Source: Prolixibacteraceae bacterium
Lineage (GTDB): Bacteria; Bacteroidota; Bacteroidia; Bacteroidales; Prolixibacteraceae
Assembly (NCBI GenBank): GCA_021740385.1
Contig: JAIOZY010000053.1
Span: 1-33,846, forward strand
Direction of reading: 5' to 3'
Length of the DNA: 33,846 nt
Shown: positions 16,507 to 26,206 of the stretch, piece by piece
Numbering within the stretch: position 1 is the first letter of the stretch
Layout: each line of letters opens with the position of its first letter
Made by a program: the position numbers and the translations under genes
Notes under the pieces: model-generated
Databases searched by the model: none
The model's input: only the letters and a program-made list of their open reading frames with translations
What the model was told of the DNA's origin: nothing

Positions 16507-16514
16507 CAAATTTA
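16507..16514 (-). promoter_or_regulatory. Candidate -7 box for the NikR-like gene
   Basis: On the minus strand this reads TAAATTTG, an exact match to TAnnTTTG, 17 bases before the chosen ATG at 16489. No good -33 TTTG was found. It supports the shorter start, since the longer ORF would begin upstream of this box. Confidence 0.4.
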
Positions 16515-16552
16515 CGATTTTGAATAATCATTACCTTACTAAATGAAAAATT

Positions 16553-16587
16553 CATACAACAGGGGGTTTATCCATTCGGTTGTCATG
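16553..16587. promoter_or_regulatory. Imperfect inverted repeat between nikR-like and CotH genes
   Basis: CATACAAC (16553-16560) and GTTGTcATG (16579-16587) are inverted repeats apart from one inserted base, separated by 18 bases. The site sits in the divergent intergenic region. NikR proteins bind split palindromes with long spacers (GTATGA-N16-TCATAC in E. coli), so this is a possible operator for the regulator. The evidence is only positional and structural. Confidence 0.3.
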
Positions 16588-16638
16588 TTAAGGGATGAAG
16601 AATATTTTTATACATTGCAGGCTTCATTTTTGTGTGGT

Positions 16639-19600
16639 ATGAATAAACGGGTAGTTGGAATATTTTTTATGATTGCTTTTTTCGTATTGTTGTATATCAA
16701 TCCGTTAAACGCACAATTGCATATCAATGAATTCATGGCATCAAACACGGGCATTGTTGTTGATCCCGATTACGATGAAAGTGCCGACTGGCTTGAGCTA
16801 TACAATAGCGGTGAAAATTCTGTTTCGCTGCTGGGTTATTTCCTGACCGATAATTTTTCCGATTTGTATAAATGGCAAATCACCATGGATATTGAAATAG
16901 CACCGGGTGGTTTTCTGATAATCTGGGCCGATGGCATGGATGCCGGTTTGCATACTTCATTCAAAATCTCGGCTTCGGGAGAAGAATTGGCACTGGTTTC
17001 CCCTGCGGGTGTTATTGTCGATTCGCTTCGTTTTAACAGCCAGAAGCCCGATGTTTCGATGGGGCGCGAGTACGATGGTGCAACATCGTGGGTTTTTTAT
17101 ACAGAACCAACCCCCGGAACAAGAAACCGGGGCGATTCATTCGACGGCATTGTTAAAAGCAGGCCTTCTTTTTCCCAAACAGGGGGGATTTACCATTCGC
17201 CTTTACAGGTTGAGGTAAGTTCAATATACGGGGGAACCGTGCGTTATACCCTCGATGGCTCCGAGCCGGATGAAAGCTCTTCTGTTGCAAATTCACCGCT
17301 AACATTAAACCGCACAACCGTGGTACGGGCACGTATTTTCAGGCCCGGTGAAATTCCCGGCCCGGTTGTTACCCATACCTATTTTATCGATCCATCTTAC
17401 GTGATGGGTACTTTACCCGTTGTTTGCATTTCAACCAATCCCGATAACTTCTGGGATGAAGATGATGGAATATATGTTCAGGATTATAAACCCGATTGGG
17501 AAATACCGGTGAATATTGAGCTCTTTGAAAACGATGGGAGCGATCGTGCAGCTTTTAACCTCACAGCCGGGGTAAAGGTTAACGGCCTCTATTCGTGGAA
17601 ACTGCCCCAGAAAATGTTGGGTGTATATTTCAGGAAAAAATACGGTGCCGGGAAACTTGATTATCCCATTATTTTTGAAAAAGACCGGAAACGTTTCGAT
17701 TCGTTTGCCTTGCGGGCCTCGGGCAGCGACTGGACTTACACCCTGTTCCGGGACGGCTTGGCACAAAATGCTACGTATGAATATACCGATCTCGATAATT
17801 CCGGATTCCGTGCCTGCGTGGTGTATGTAAACGGCGAGTATCTGGGCATTCATAACATCAGGGAAAAAATTGACGAGGATTATGCCGTGCAAAACCACAG
17901 TATTGCCGAGGGCAACGTTTACATGGTTGAAAATGAGAATTATGCCGAGTCGGGTGGAGATGAAGCCCTGGAAGAATACGACCGGTTTATCGAACTTGTT
18001 GAGCAGGACTTGTCCGTACAGGAAAACTGGGATGCGGTTATTAACGCGATGGATATAGAAAACTTTACCGACCTGATTGTTACAGAAGTATGGGACGGGA
18101 ACACGTCAATAGACCACAACGTGATGGCCTGGAAACCGAAAAATTCAGGGAAGTGGCGCTGGATACTGATGGACCTCGACCGGGGGTTCTTTAACCCCGA
18201 TGAACACCTGATTAATTTCTATATCAATCAACGCTCGTGGCCATTCCGGCAACTGATTCAAAATACAGAATACTTGCATTATTTTGGGAAAAAACTGGCC
18301 GACCACCTGTTTACTACCTACCATCCCGAACGGGTTAAAGCCCTGATTGATTACCATGCATTACTAATTGATGCAGAAATACCCCGACAGGTAGACCGGT
18401 GGGAGGGAACTACGGCTATTGATAATTACGGACGTCCGCTTGAATCGTACGAATACTGGCTCGGTGAAGTTGAGGATTTGCGGGAATACGCCGAAGAACG
18501 CCGGGGCTATTTGCTTGAAGACCTGACAGATTATGGTTTCTCAGAAAGTGTACCCATAACCGTAGCATCGTACCCTGAAGGTACCGGCCGTATTACATTT
18601 AACGGGCTTGAAATACTTGTTCCGGTTTGTATGGGCGAATACCCCGGGGGAGAGTCAATTAAACTGGTTGCTGAAGCAAAGCCCGGGCACCGTTTTCTTG
18701 GTTGGTCGGAGGGGAATGCTGTACCGCTGATTGAACAGGGGGCGGAATGGAAATACAACGACTCGGGAAACGATGAAGGGACTGACTGGAGTGAACCCGC
18801 TTACGATGACGGTGACTGGGACAGTGGTTATGCCGAACTGGGGTATGGCGACGGCGACGAAACAACCGTTGTTGATTACGGAGGCGATGCAGACAACAAG
18901 CACATTACAACCTATTTTCGAAAAAAAATCACGATTGGCCAGGATTGCTGTGTGCAAAAATTGGCCATGAAACTTAAAAGTGATGATGGTGCCGTTGTTT
19001 ACATCAACGGAAACGAAGTGCTTCGTTTTAATATGCCCGACGGTGATATCGGTTTTCAAACCCGGGCTTCATCTGCTGTTGGAAACGAGTCGGATTTCAG
19101 GGATTTTTATCCCGGTCCGGAATATCTGCTGCCCGGTGAAAACATTATTGCCGTTGAAATTCACCAAACATCACCAACCAGCAGCGATATCAGTTTCGAC
19201 CTTGAATTGTCGGCAGTTATCACTTCTTTAAAAAACAATTTATTTTCAACTGATAATGAGATTAAACTTGACGTAGATGGAGAAATTTACTTTACGGCTG
19301 TTTTTGAATCCGACGGGAGTTGTGTTATCCCTTCCGATATAATTTCAGAAGTTATACTTTCTGACGAATGTTCCCATTATGTGGCTCAGTCCGATGTAAC
19401 AATATCGGCCTCGGGGAAACTTGTGATTGAAAAGGGTGTTGAAATTTGGATGCCCCCGGGAGCATCAGTCGAAGCTTATGGGCCGGTAATTGCAACTGGT
19501 ACAGAGGCAGAACCGGTCATTTTCAGGGCAAACCCCGAAACCGGAAACAAGCCCTGGGGAATTATCAATATTGTTAATGCAAGCGATACTTCACGTTTTG

Positions 19601-21135
19601 AGAATGTAATCATCGAAGATGCTTCGGAAGGTGATCACCCTGTTCGCGAAACAGCAGCTATTTCTGCATTCCATTCGGTTGTTGTGCTCGATAGTGTAAC
19701 CATTGAAAATGTTTTCGGAAACCCCATTTTAGGGCGTTATTCCGACATTAGCCTGACCAACAGTCGTCTACATTCATCCGTAACAGGAGACCTGATCAAT
19801 GTAAAGTACGGTAACGGGTACATCAATAATTGCGATTTTTACGGAAACGACAAGCCCGATACCGATGCCATTGATTACGATGATGTTGAAAACGGTGTGA
19901 TTAAAAATTGCCGTATTCACAATTTTCACGGGCTCAACAGCGATGCCATCGACATTGGCGAACGAGCTCAAAATATTCTGATTGACAGTGTGTTTGTTTA
20001 CAATATTACCGACAAGGGGGTTTCTGTAGGGCAACAATCGTCGGCCATCATCACCAATTCTGTTTTTACCAATTGTAACCTTGGAGCCGGGTTGAAAGAT
20101 TCGTGCCGGGTAACCATCGACCATTGCACCTACTATGGAAATAAAATTGCAGTGGCCTGTTACGAAAAAAATCCCGGCGATGCCGGTGGAAATGCTTTGG
20201 TAACCAATTCCATTTTATCGAATGCCTACGATTCAACGTTTTTCTGCGATAATAAATCGACCGTTGAAATTCGTTATTCAGCATCGGATAACAACAGGTT
20301 GCCCGATGGGGCCAATAATCTGTTTGCCGACCCGGCCTTTTCCAGTCCTGCCCAATATGATTTCAGCCTGCTGGATTACTCGCGCTGTATTGAGGCTGGT
20401 ACCGACGGCAATATGGGAGCAGTTTTGCCTGTGCCCGATGCCGAACCCATGCCTGTTATTTGTCAAATTGCTTACCTTACGGAAGAAAATGTTGACATGC
20501 CCGAGTTTTTTGCCATTCTGAATCCCTCCTCATCGCGGGTTGATTTTGGCGGTTGGAAAATTACGGACGGAGTCACCTTTGAGTTTCCTCCGGGTGCTGC
20601 GGCAGGTGCGGGCGAATTGGTTTATGTTACAGGGAATGCATCCCATCCGTTTTGGAATAACCGTGCAAAATACTTGTATGAATGGGTAAGCGGCCGTCTG
20701 GCCGACGAAGGGGAAGCTATTTTGCTCGAAACAGCCAGCGGCATTGTGGTTGATGGTTTTGAATACAATAACAAAGCCCCGTGGCCCGAATTTACCGATG
20801 CCACGAAAGCGTTATCACTAAATGATGTCAACGTCGACAATCATTTTGGCGAAAACTGGAGTGTTATGCCCATCGAACTGATTGTATCTGTTGAAAGGAT
20901 GCTTGCTAATGAATCTTCACTCACGCTGTATCCTAATCCGGCAACAGGATGGATAATCATAGATGGGATGGATGAAGACCAAAATTCGGTTGATGTATTC
21001 AGCATTCGGGGCGAAAGAATTAAACATTCTTCTGTAAGCGGGAAAACGTGTCGTTTGGATATATCGGAACTTAATCCCGGGCTTTATCTGGTCAGGGCCG
21101 GAAACCGGTCGGCCAGACTGATTGTTGAGAAATAA
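16639..21135 (+). CDS. Giant T9SS surface protein: lamin-tail, CotH kinase, beta-helix
   Basis: A ~1498-residue secreted protein. The ATG at 16639 is chosen because it begins the signal peptide (NKRVVGIFFMIAFFVLLY...LNAQ); the ORF is open 32 codons further upstream. Approximate domain order: lamin-tail domain (27-160, LHINEFMAS, DWLELYNSG); chitobiase C-terminal-like domain (185-245, GGTVRYTLDGSEPD); CotH protein-kinase-like domain (260-625, FALRASGSDW, YVNGEYLGIHNIREKID, RWILMDLDRGFF with a DxD metal motif); a carbohydrate-binding-like region (640-870, AELGYGDGDE, VYINGNEV); right-handed beta-helix repeats (945-1220); a second lamin-tail domain (1275-1415); T9SS sorting domain (1430-1498, LTLYPNPATGW). 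CotH domains can phosphorylate proteins. The combination suggests a surface adhesin/modifier acting on polymers. It is divergent from the nikR-like gene. Confidence 0.85.
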   Translation: MNKRVVGIFFMIAFFVLLYINPLNAQLHINEFMASNTGIVVDPDYDESADWLELYNSGENSVSLLGYFLTDNFSDLYKWQITMDIEIAPGGFLIIWADGMDAGLHTSFKISASGEELALVSPAGVIVDSLRFNSQKPDVSMGREYDGATSWVFYTEPTPGTRNRGDSFDGIVKSRPSFSQTGGIYHSPLQVEVSSIYGGTVRYTLDGSEPDESSSVANSPLTLNRTTVVRARIFRPGEIPGPVVTHTYFIDPSYVMGTLPVVCISTNPDNFWDEDDGIYVQDYKPDWEIPVNIELFENDGSDRAAFNLTAGVKVNGLYSWKLPQKMLGVYFRKKYGAGKLDYPIIFEKDRKRFDSFALRASGSDWTYTLFRDGLAQNATYEYTDLDNSGFRACVVYVNGEYLGIHNIREKIDEDYAVQNHSIAEGNVYMVENENYAESGGDEALEEYDRFIELVEQDLSVQENWDAVINAMDIENFTDLIVTEVWDGNTSIDHNVMAWKPKNSGKWRWILMDLDRGFFNPDEHLINFYINQRSWPFRQLIQNTEYLHYFGKKLADHLFTTYHPERVKALIDYHALLIDAEIPRQVDRWEGTTAIDNYGRPLESYEYWLGEVEDLREYAEERRGYLLEDLTDYGFSESVPITVASYPEGTGRITFNGLEILVPVCMGEYPGGESIKLVAEAKPGHRFLGWSEGNAVPLIEQGAEWKYNDSGNDEGTDWSEPAYDDGDWDSGYAELGYGDGDETTVVDYGGDADNKHITTYFRKKITIGQDCCVQKLAMKLKSDDGAVVYINGNEVLRFNMPDGDIGFQTRASSAVGNESDFRDFYPGPEYLLPGENIIAVEIHQTSPTSSDISFDLELSAVITSLKNNLFSTDNEIKLDVDGEIYFTAVFESDGSCVIPSDIISEVILSDECSHYVAQSDVTISASGKLVIEKGVEIWMPPGASVEAYGPVIATGTEAEPVIFRANPETGNKPWGIINIVNASDTSRFENVIIEDASEGDHPVRETAAISAFHSVVVLDSVTIENVFGNPILGRYSDISLTNSRLHSSVTGDLINVKYGNGYINNCDFYGNDKPDTDAIDYDDVENGVIKNCRIHNFHGLNSDAIDIGERAQNILIDSVFVYNITDKGVSVGQQSSAIITNSVFTNCNLGAGLKDSCRVTIDHCTYYGNKIAVACYEKNPGDAGGNALVTNSILSNAYDSTFFCDNKSTVEIRYSASDNNRLPDGANNLFADPAFSSPAQYDFSLLDYSRCIEAGTDGNMGAVLPVPDAEPMPVICQIAYLTEENVDMPEFFAILNPSSSRVDFGGWKITDGVTFEFPPGAAAGAGELVYVTGNASHPFWNNRAKYLYEWVSGRLADEGEAILLETASGIVVDGFEYNNKAPWPEFTDATKALSLNDVNVDNHFGENWSVMPIELIVSVERMLANESSLTLYPNPATGWIIIDGMDEDQNSVDVFSIRGERIKHSSVSGKTCRLDISELNPGLYLVRAGNRSARLIVEK

Positions 21136-21213
21136 GCATTCTTATTTTAATTTCAGTTGATTAATTGGTTATTTTAGTAGTGAATTTAACTAACTAAATA
21201 AAACTGGACAGTA

Positions 21214-23898
21214 ATGCATTTTTTTCAATTTTCTGTAAAAAACTTGTCGAGAACAATAACTCTAATTTGTGCATTATCATTTTTAGCAAGTTGTTCAGAC
21301 AGATACATTAAAAAAGAACTGGATCTGCTATACAGTGGTGAAGTTTCACCCCGGGGTATTACATTGACATATCCTTACGACAGCACAATTTTTCCTCCTG
21401 AAATCCCAGCCCCGCTTTTTATCTGGAATGATACTACAGCCGGTTCTTCAAAATGGAACGTGTTCATTTCTTCAGAAGAAGGAAAAGTGTTGATTTCTTC
21501 AACATGTAAAATGAAATCGTGGAGGCCTGAATTTTCCGAATGGGATAAAATTAAAAAATTGAATCGAAACGGAAATTTCACGTTTACAGTTATAGCCAAT
21601 AAATCAGAAAAAAAATATTTTCCATCTGCAACGATCGATTTTTCAATCTCAAAAGATTCGGTTGGCGCTGATATTTTTTACAGGGCAGTTACTTTGCCTT
21701 TTAGTTATGCGGTAAAAAATGTAAATACCATCGAATGGTATATGGGAAATGTATCGGGAAGCAGGCCCCGTAAAATGCTAGATAACATACCTGTTTGTGG
21801 CAATTGTCATTCTTTTCCCATTGAGAAGCCTTTACTTTCGATGGATGTTGATTATGGAAATGACAAAGGCTCTTATGTCATTGCTGATATTAATGATACC
21901 TGCTTTTTGAAAACTGATGATATTATTACCTGGAGCGATTATAAAAGAGAAGACAACGAACCAACGTTTGGCTTATTATCCCAGATTTCACCCGATGGTA
22001 ACTTCGTTTTATCAACGATAAAAGATTTGTCGGTTTTTGTTGCTGTTGACGATAACCTTGCCTATTCACAACTGTTTTTCCCTATTAAAGGAATAGTTGG
22101 AGTTTACAACAGGAAAGAAAAAGCATTTGATGCTTTGAAAGGCGCTGATGATAAAAAATTTGTCCAGAGTAATCCAGTGTGGTCACCTAACGGGGAAAAA
22201 GTTGTGTTTGCTAGAACGGAGGCTTACGTTAATGAAAAGGTCAGGAAAGCCGGCAGAGCCCTGCTTAGCCTTAATGATGTGAAAGAGTTTTCATCGGGGG
22301 AGAAGCAGTTTAAGTATGATTTATATTCCATCGATTTTAATGATGGTCAAGGCAGCTTGGCTGCTCCGCTTGAGGGAGCTTCGAATAATGGTAAAAGCAA
22401 TTATTTCCCGAAATTTTCTCCCGATGGGAAATGGATTGTTTTTTGTCAGGCCGAAAATTTCATGCTTTTGCAACCCGACAGCCGTTTATATATAATTCCT
22501 TCGGAGGGGGGGGATCCCCGTCTAATGAGGTGCAATATGGAAGAGATGAATTCGTGGCATTCATGGTCGCCTAACAGCCGGTGGCTTGTATTCTCATCGA
22601 AAAACCGGGGGCTTTATACACAGCTGTACCTTACACACATTGATGAAAATGGGATGGATTCACCTCCTGTATTGCTTGAAAATCTGTGTTTTGATAAAAG
22701 GGCTGCAAATATACCTGAATTTTATCCCTTTGACAGTGATCATTTCATTAACGTGAAAGATTGTTTCTCTAACACGCCTGATTACTTTTTTAGGACTGCT
22801 TCCGAAGCAATTGCCAATAAATATTACAAACGTGCAATTGACAACCTGAATAAAGCACTTGAAACCGACAGTTTGCATTTGGAATCATATTTTAAACGTA
22901 TACTCTTAAATGCGATACTTCAGCAGTCGAACTCAAAACAAGATTTGGCTGATAAGAAAAAAGCTTTGAAAATTGTGCTCGATTCATTGTCAGAAAATCC
23001 CGGTAACAAATATTTTATTTCGACAAAAATTACGTTGCTTTCTAACATGGGGAAATATGAAGAGGCTCTTGAAGAAGCAGAACAGGCAGTAAATGTATTC
23101 CCCGAATACTATAAATTTTATAAATTATTGAGTTTGCTGTACCGGAAAAGCAGTAAGTATAAGGAAGCGATAAAATGTTATAGGAAAATGATGGAATTAA
23201 ATCCGCGTGAAAAAGTTGTTTTGAACAATTTGATTGCTATTGCCTGGATGAATCTCAATCAATATGATAATGCGCTGCAAACTGTAAACCAATTGATAAA
23301 AGAATATCCTGACGATTTCGGTTTGTTTTATACCAGGGCGCAAATATTGCTTAAAAAGAAAAATTTCATTTCAGCAAAAAAAGACATTGATTACATTGTT
23401 TCAAGCGATTCAAGTAATTATAAATACCAGGAGTTATTAGCACAATATTACCACATTCAGGGCAACAATCGTCTTTATTATTTTCAAAACGCCAAAATAT
23501 TGAGACTTCTTCGCACAATTTACGATGAGAATAATGAAGATGTTGAAACGCTTTTTGAAATGGCTTCACTTTACATGTCGTTAAACGATATGAAGAATGC
23601 AGAGGCAAATTATAACCTGATCTTAAAAAATTTTCCTGGAAATTATTTAGCGCTTAAGCAAAAAGCAAAAATAAAACTTAACATGCAACTTTGGAATGAA
23701 GCCATTTCACTTTATGACCGGCTTGAAGAGAATTATTTGCCGGAAGTTGAGTTTTTCAATAATAAAGCAATTGCTTTTATCCAGATTGGAAATTATTTAA
23801 AAGCCCTGGAGTATTTCAATAGAACCATTGAGCTTGATCCGGAAAATAAAAATGCCGTTTACAACAGGGACAAATTGAATACAATGCTGGCTAAGTGA
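21214..23898 (+). CDS. TolB-like propeller/TPR lipoprotein with CxxCH haem motif
   Basis: This 894-residue lipoprotein has a signal peptide ending in LASC (lipid Cys27). Residues ~45-145 are a beta-sandwich-like region (PPEIPAPLFIWND). A CGNCH motif at 195-199 (IPVCGNCHSF) is a c-type haem attachment sequence, in a segment typical of Bacteroidota 'cytochrome/TolB' lipoproteins. Residues ~230-510 carry WD40/PD40 propeller repeats (ISPDGNFVLSTIKD, VWSPNGEKVVFAR, FSPDGKWIVFCQ, SWSPNSRWLVFSS). Residues ~525-894 are tetratricopeptide repeats (AIDNLNKALETD, ALEYFNRTIELDPENK). It is probably an outer-membrane- or periplasm-anchored scaffold or sensor. Codon use is clearly more AT-rich than in the CotH gene before it. 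The TPR/AraC regulator follows at 24020 and may be linked in function. Confidence 0.8.
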   Translation: MHFFQFSVKNLSRTITLICALSFLASCSDRYIKKELDLLYSGEVSPRGITLTYPYDSTIFPPEIPAPLFIWNDTTAGSSKWNVFISSEEGKVLISSTCKMKSWRPEFSEWDKIKKLNRNGNFTFTVIANKSEKKYFPSATIDFSISKDSVGADIFYRAVTLPFSYAVKNVNTIEWYMGNVSGSRPRKMLDNIPVCGNCHSFPIEKPLLSMDVDYGNDKGSYVIADINDTCFLKTDDIITWSDYKREDNEPTFGLLSQISPDGNFVLSTIKDLSVFVAVDDNLAYSQLFFPIKGIVGVYNRKEKAFDALKGADDKKFVQSNPVWSPNGEKVVFARTEAYVNEKVRKAGRALLSLNDVKEFSSGEKQFKYDLYSIDFNDGQGSLAAPLEGASNNGKSNYFPKFSPDGKWIVFCQAENFMLLQPDSRLYIIPSEGGDPRLMRCNMEEMNSWHSWSPNSRWLVFSSKNRGLYTQLYLTHIDENGMDSPPVLLENLCFDKRAANIPEFYPFDSDHFINVKDCFSNTPDYFFRTASEAIANKYYKRAIDNLNKALETDSLHLESYFKRILLNAILQQSNSKQDLADKKKALKIVLDSLSENPGNKYFISTKITLLSNMGKYEEALEEAEQAVNVFPEYYKFYKLLSLLYRKSSKYKEAIKCYRKMMELNPREKVVLNNLIAIAWMNLNQYDNALQTVNQLIKEYPDDFGLFYTRAQILLKKKNFISAKKDIDYIVSSDSSNYKYQELLAQYYHIQGNNRLYYFQNAKILRLLRTIYDENNEDVETLFEMASLYMSLNDMKNAEANYNLILKNFPGNYLALKQKAKIKLNMQLWNEAISLYDRLEENYLPEVEFFNNKAIAFIQIGNYLKALEYFNRTIELDPENKNAVYNRDKLNTMLAK

Positions 23899-24019
23899 AA
23901 ATAGTTTGAGTAAAATATGGAAACAGGATTATCTGCATAAATTGAAACAACAATTATTTTGTATTGAAAACTTTCCTGTTATTGCTTAATATTGTACCGG
24001 TAACTAAATCCATTCTGCT

Positions 24020-25810
24020 TTGATCTCGAAATATAGCATAGCCGTACTGCCTTTTGTAAATATGAGTTCAGATAAAGAGAACGAATATTTCAGCGATGGC
24101 ATTACCGAAGAGATCATCAGTGCCCTGTCAAAAATTGATGGGTTGCATGTTACAGCGCGCACTTCGTCGTTTGCGTTTAAAGGCCAGCGCCTTGATGTGC
24201 GTGAAATTGGAAGGCTGATTAATGTGGCCATGATTCTTGAGGGAAGTATACGCAAAGCCGGAACCCTGGTACGCATTACGGCGCAGCTTACCGAAACAGA
24301 CAATGGCTTTCATCTTTGGTCCGATAGCTGGGACAGGGAATTAAAAGATATTTTCATACTACAGGATGAAATTGCCGGGTTGATTGCTACAAAAATCAAT
24401 TCCAGAATTGACCGGCACCCCGTCACTTCAAACATTGTGCTTGAAGATACCAATGCCCTTGATGCTTATCTCAGGGCCAACTATTTACTTAATACCTGGG
24501 ATTTTAGCAAAGGAAAAGAAATGCTTGGCTTGTTTCAAAAGGCTGTTGACCTTGACGGGAACCTGATCAAGGCTTATGTTGGAATGAGTTATGCTTACAC
24601 ATGGCTTGGTTCAACGGGGCATGTGCCGCCGGTTGAAGCACAGCAAAAAGTTGAAGAATGCATTCAAAAAGTGCTGGAAATCGATCCGGAATTTCCCGAT
24701 GTATATACACTGGTTGCTTCAAAATACTTCTGGATGGAATGGAATATTGCCCTGGCCCTCGAGAACATCGACAAAGCATTGGAACGAAAACCGAGTTATC
24801 CCGAAGCATTAATGTACAAGGGGCTTTTCCTTTCAGCATCGGGAAGGGTGGAAGAGGGGCTCGACCATTTTTTCCAGGCCGACCGGCTCGATCCGTATGC
24901 CAACCAGATCAATTCAGGTATTGGCATGATTTACTCCGATACAAATGAAAACGAGAAGGCTTTGGAGTTCCTCGAAAAGAACATCCGTATTGCCCCGTAT
25001 TGGGATGCTCAGTATCTTTTTAAAGTTGAGGTGCTGTGTAAACTGAAACGGTTTGACGAGGCATGGAATCAAATTGAAATCCAGGCATTGAAGCCGAATA
25101 ATCCCTTGTCAATTCCCGACCTGAAAGCATATTATTATGCATCGAAAGGCGAAACCCGTTTGGCACTTGAGCAGGTTGAAAAAATGAAGGAAGAATATGA
25201 AAAAAAAGTCAGGCACGGTTCACCAGATTCCACCTTTCTTTCTCAAATATACCTGTTGCTGGGGGAAAACGAAAAGGCCCTCGATTACCTTGAAAAAGGA
25301 GTGCAGGAACGGGCATCACCCATCCTGTTTAATAGAATCAATGCATTGTGGGACGGTTTGCGTAACAATCCCCGCTACATAAAGGCTATGGAGAGTGTGA
25401 AATATCCCCCAGAAGAAAAGGTGAAAACAATTGCCGGGGTAAAATATGCAAAATCAACGCTTCAGCAAAATGAAGCAGCCCGATATCTAAAGCAGCTTGA
25501 ACAATTAATGAATACTGCAAAACCGTGGTTGAATCCAACACTCAACCTGGGCGATCTGGCCGAATTGATTGATATTACACCCCACATGCTATCGAGGGTG
25601 TTGAATGAATTTGGCCAAACCAATTTTTACGATTACGTGAACGGGTACCGCTTAAACTACTTCAAGCAAATTTGCCATAAGCCGGCATATAAAAGATTCA
25701 CCATACTTTCGATGGCTTACGAATGCGGTTTCAACTCAAAAACTACTTTTAACTCGTTTTTCAAGAAAACGATGGGACTAACTCCAAATGAGTATTACCG
25801 ACAGGGGTAG
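24020..25810 (+). CDS. TolB-N/TPR/AraC-family transcriptional regulator
   Basis: A 596-residue protein with three parts. Residues 5-115 are the TolB-amino-terminal-like domain found in many adenylate-cyclase-type proteins (SIAVLPFVNMSSDKENEYFSDG, VTARTSSFAFKG, ILEGSIRKAG). Residues ~140-440 are TPR repeats (AYVGMSYAYTWLG, EALMYKGLFLSASGR, KALDYLEKG). The last ~100 residues are an AraC-type double helix-turn-helix (LAELIDITPHMLSRVLNE, ILSMAYECGFNSKTTFNSFFKKTMGLTPNEYY). It is probably a cytoplasmic regulator sensing a signal through its TPR region. The only start that keeps the conserved N-terminal strand is TTG at 24020, with a stop at 24005; the first ATG (24062) would cut the domain. No transmembrane segment is visible. 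The effector and target are unknown. Confidence 0.85.
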   Translation: MISKYSIAVLPFVNMSSDKENEYFSDGITEEIISALSKIDGLHVTARTSSFAFKGQRLDVREIGRLINVAMILEGSIRKAGTLVRITAQLTETDNGFHLWSDSWDRELKDIFILQDEIAGLIATKINSRIDRHPVTSNIVLEDTNALDAYLRANYLLNTWDFSKGKEMLGLFQKAVDLDGNLIKAYVGMSYAYTWLGSTGHVPPVEAQQKVEECIQKVLEIDPEFPDVYTLVASKYFWMEWNIALALENIDKALERKPSYPEALMYKGLFLSASGRVEEGLDHFFQADRLDPYANQINSGIGMIYSDTNENEKALEFLEKNIRIAPYWDAQYLFKVEVLCKLKRFDEAWNQIEIQALKPNNPLSIPDLKAYYYASKGETRLALEQVEKMKEEYEKKVRHGSPDSTFLSQIYLLLGENEKALDYLEKGVQERASPILFNRINALWDGLRNNPRYIKAMESVKYPPEEKVKTIAGVKYAKSTLQQNEAARYLKQLEQLMNTAKPWLNPTLNLGDLAELIDITPHMLSRVLNEFGQTNFYDYVNGYRLNYFKQICHKPAYKRFTILSMAYECGFNSKTTFNSFFKKTMGLTPNEYYRQG

Positions 25811-25817
25811 GTCACGT

Positions 25818-26010
25818 GAGTTCCGTTAGGAACGGCTGAATTTTGTAACGCCGGGTTTCAACCCGGTGATGTGAACAGGCAAGAAAGAAAAGAAGTTCCG
25901 TAGGAACGAACCATAAAAATGCCCCAGGCCTACGGCCTTCCCCTGTATATCAGCACACTCGGTAACCGGCATAAATCCCGGCCTTGCAAAATGGTTCAGG
26001 CCTAACGGCC
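25818..26010. repeat. REP-like palindromic repeat cluster, copy A
   Basis: The 396-base gap between genes holds three repeat units. Unit 1 (25818-25868) has two palindromes, ttccgttaggaa and ccgggtttcaacccgg. Unit 1b (25894-25911) is agttccgtaggaacgaac. Unit 2 (25962-26010) starts gtaaccggc and ends ggcctaacggcc. A further palindromic ggcctacggcc is at 25927-25937. All recur at 33365-33630 in another order. The structure resembles REP/BIME sequences mobilised by RAYT-type transposases; no such transposase is in this window. 26041-26206 holds nothing recognisable beyond the leader of the flavodoxin gene. Confidence 0.8.
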
Positions 26011-26206
26011 CTGGGATTTATTGACCGGCAGAAAAGCCGGTTATACATTTTAATGGTTTGCCAATTTTGGCGAACATTTTTGTAAATTGCACATAATTAG
26101 CAGTATAAATTGACGCAGGCTTTTCTTCATGTCCGTTTTAATCCAAACGGTCGCATGTTTCAATTTAACACTGAATCTTTGAGGTGGAATTTTAAATCAA
26201 ATCAAA

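Noticed and set aside
25811-26040. CRISPR array
   Set aside because: Repeats are palindromic REP-type units of different kinds, not evenly spaced identical repeats, and there are no cas genes.
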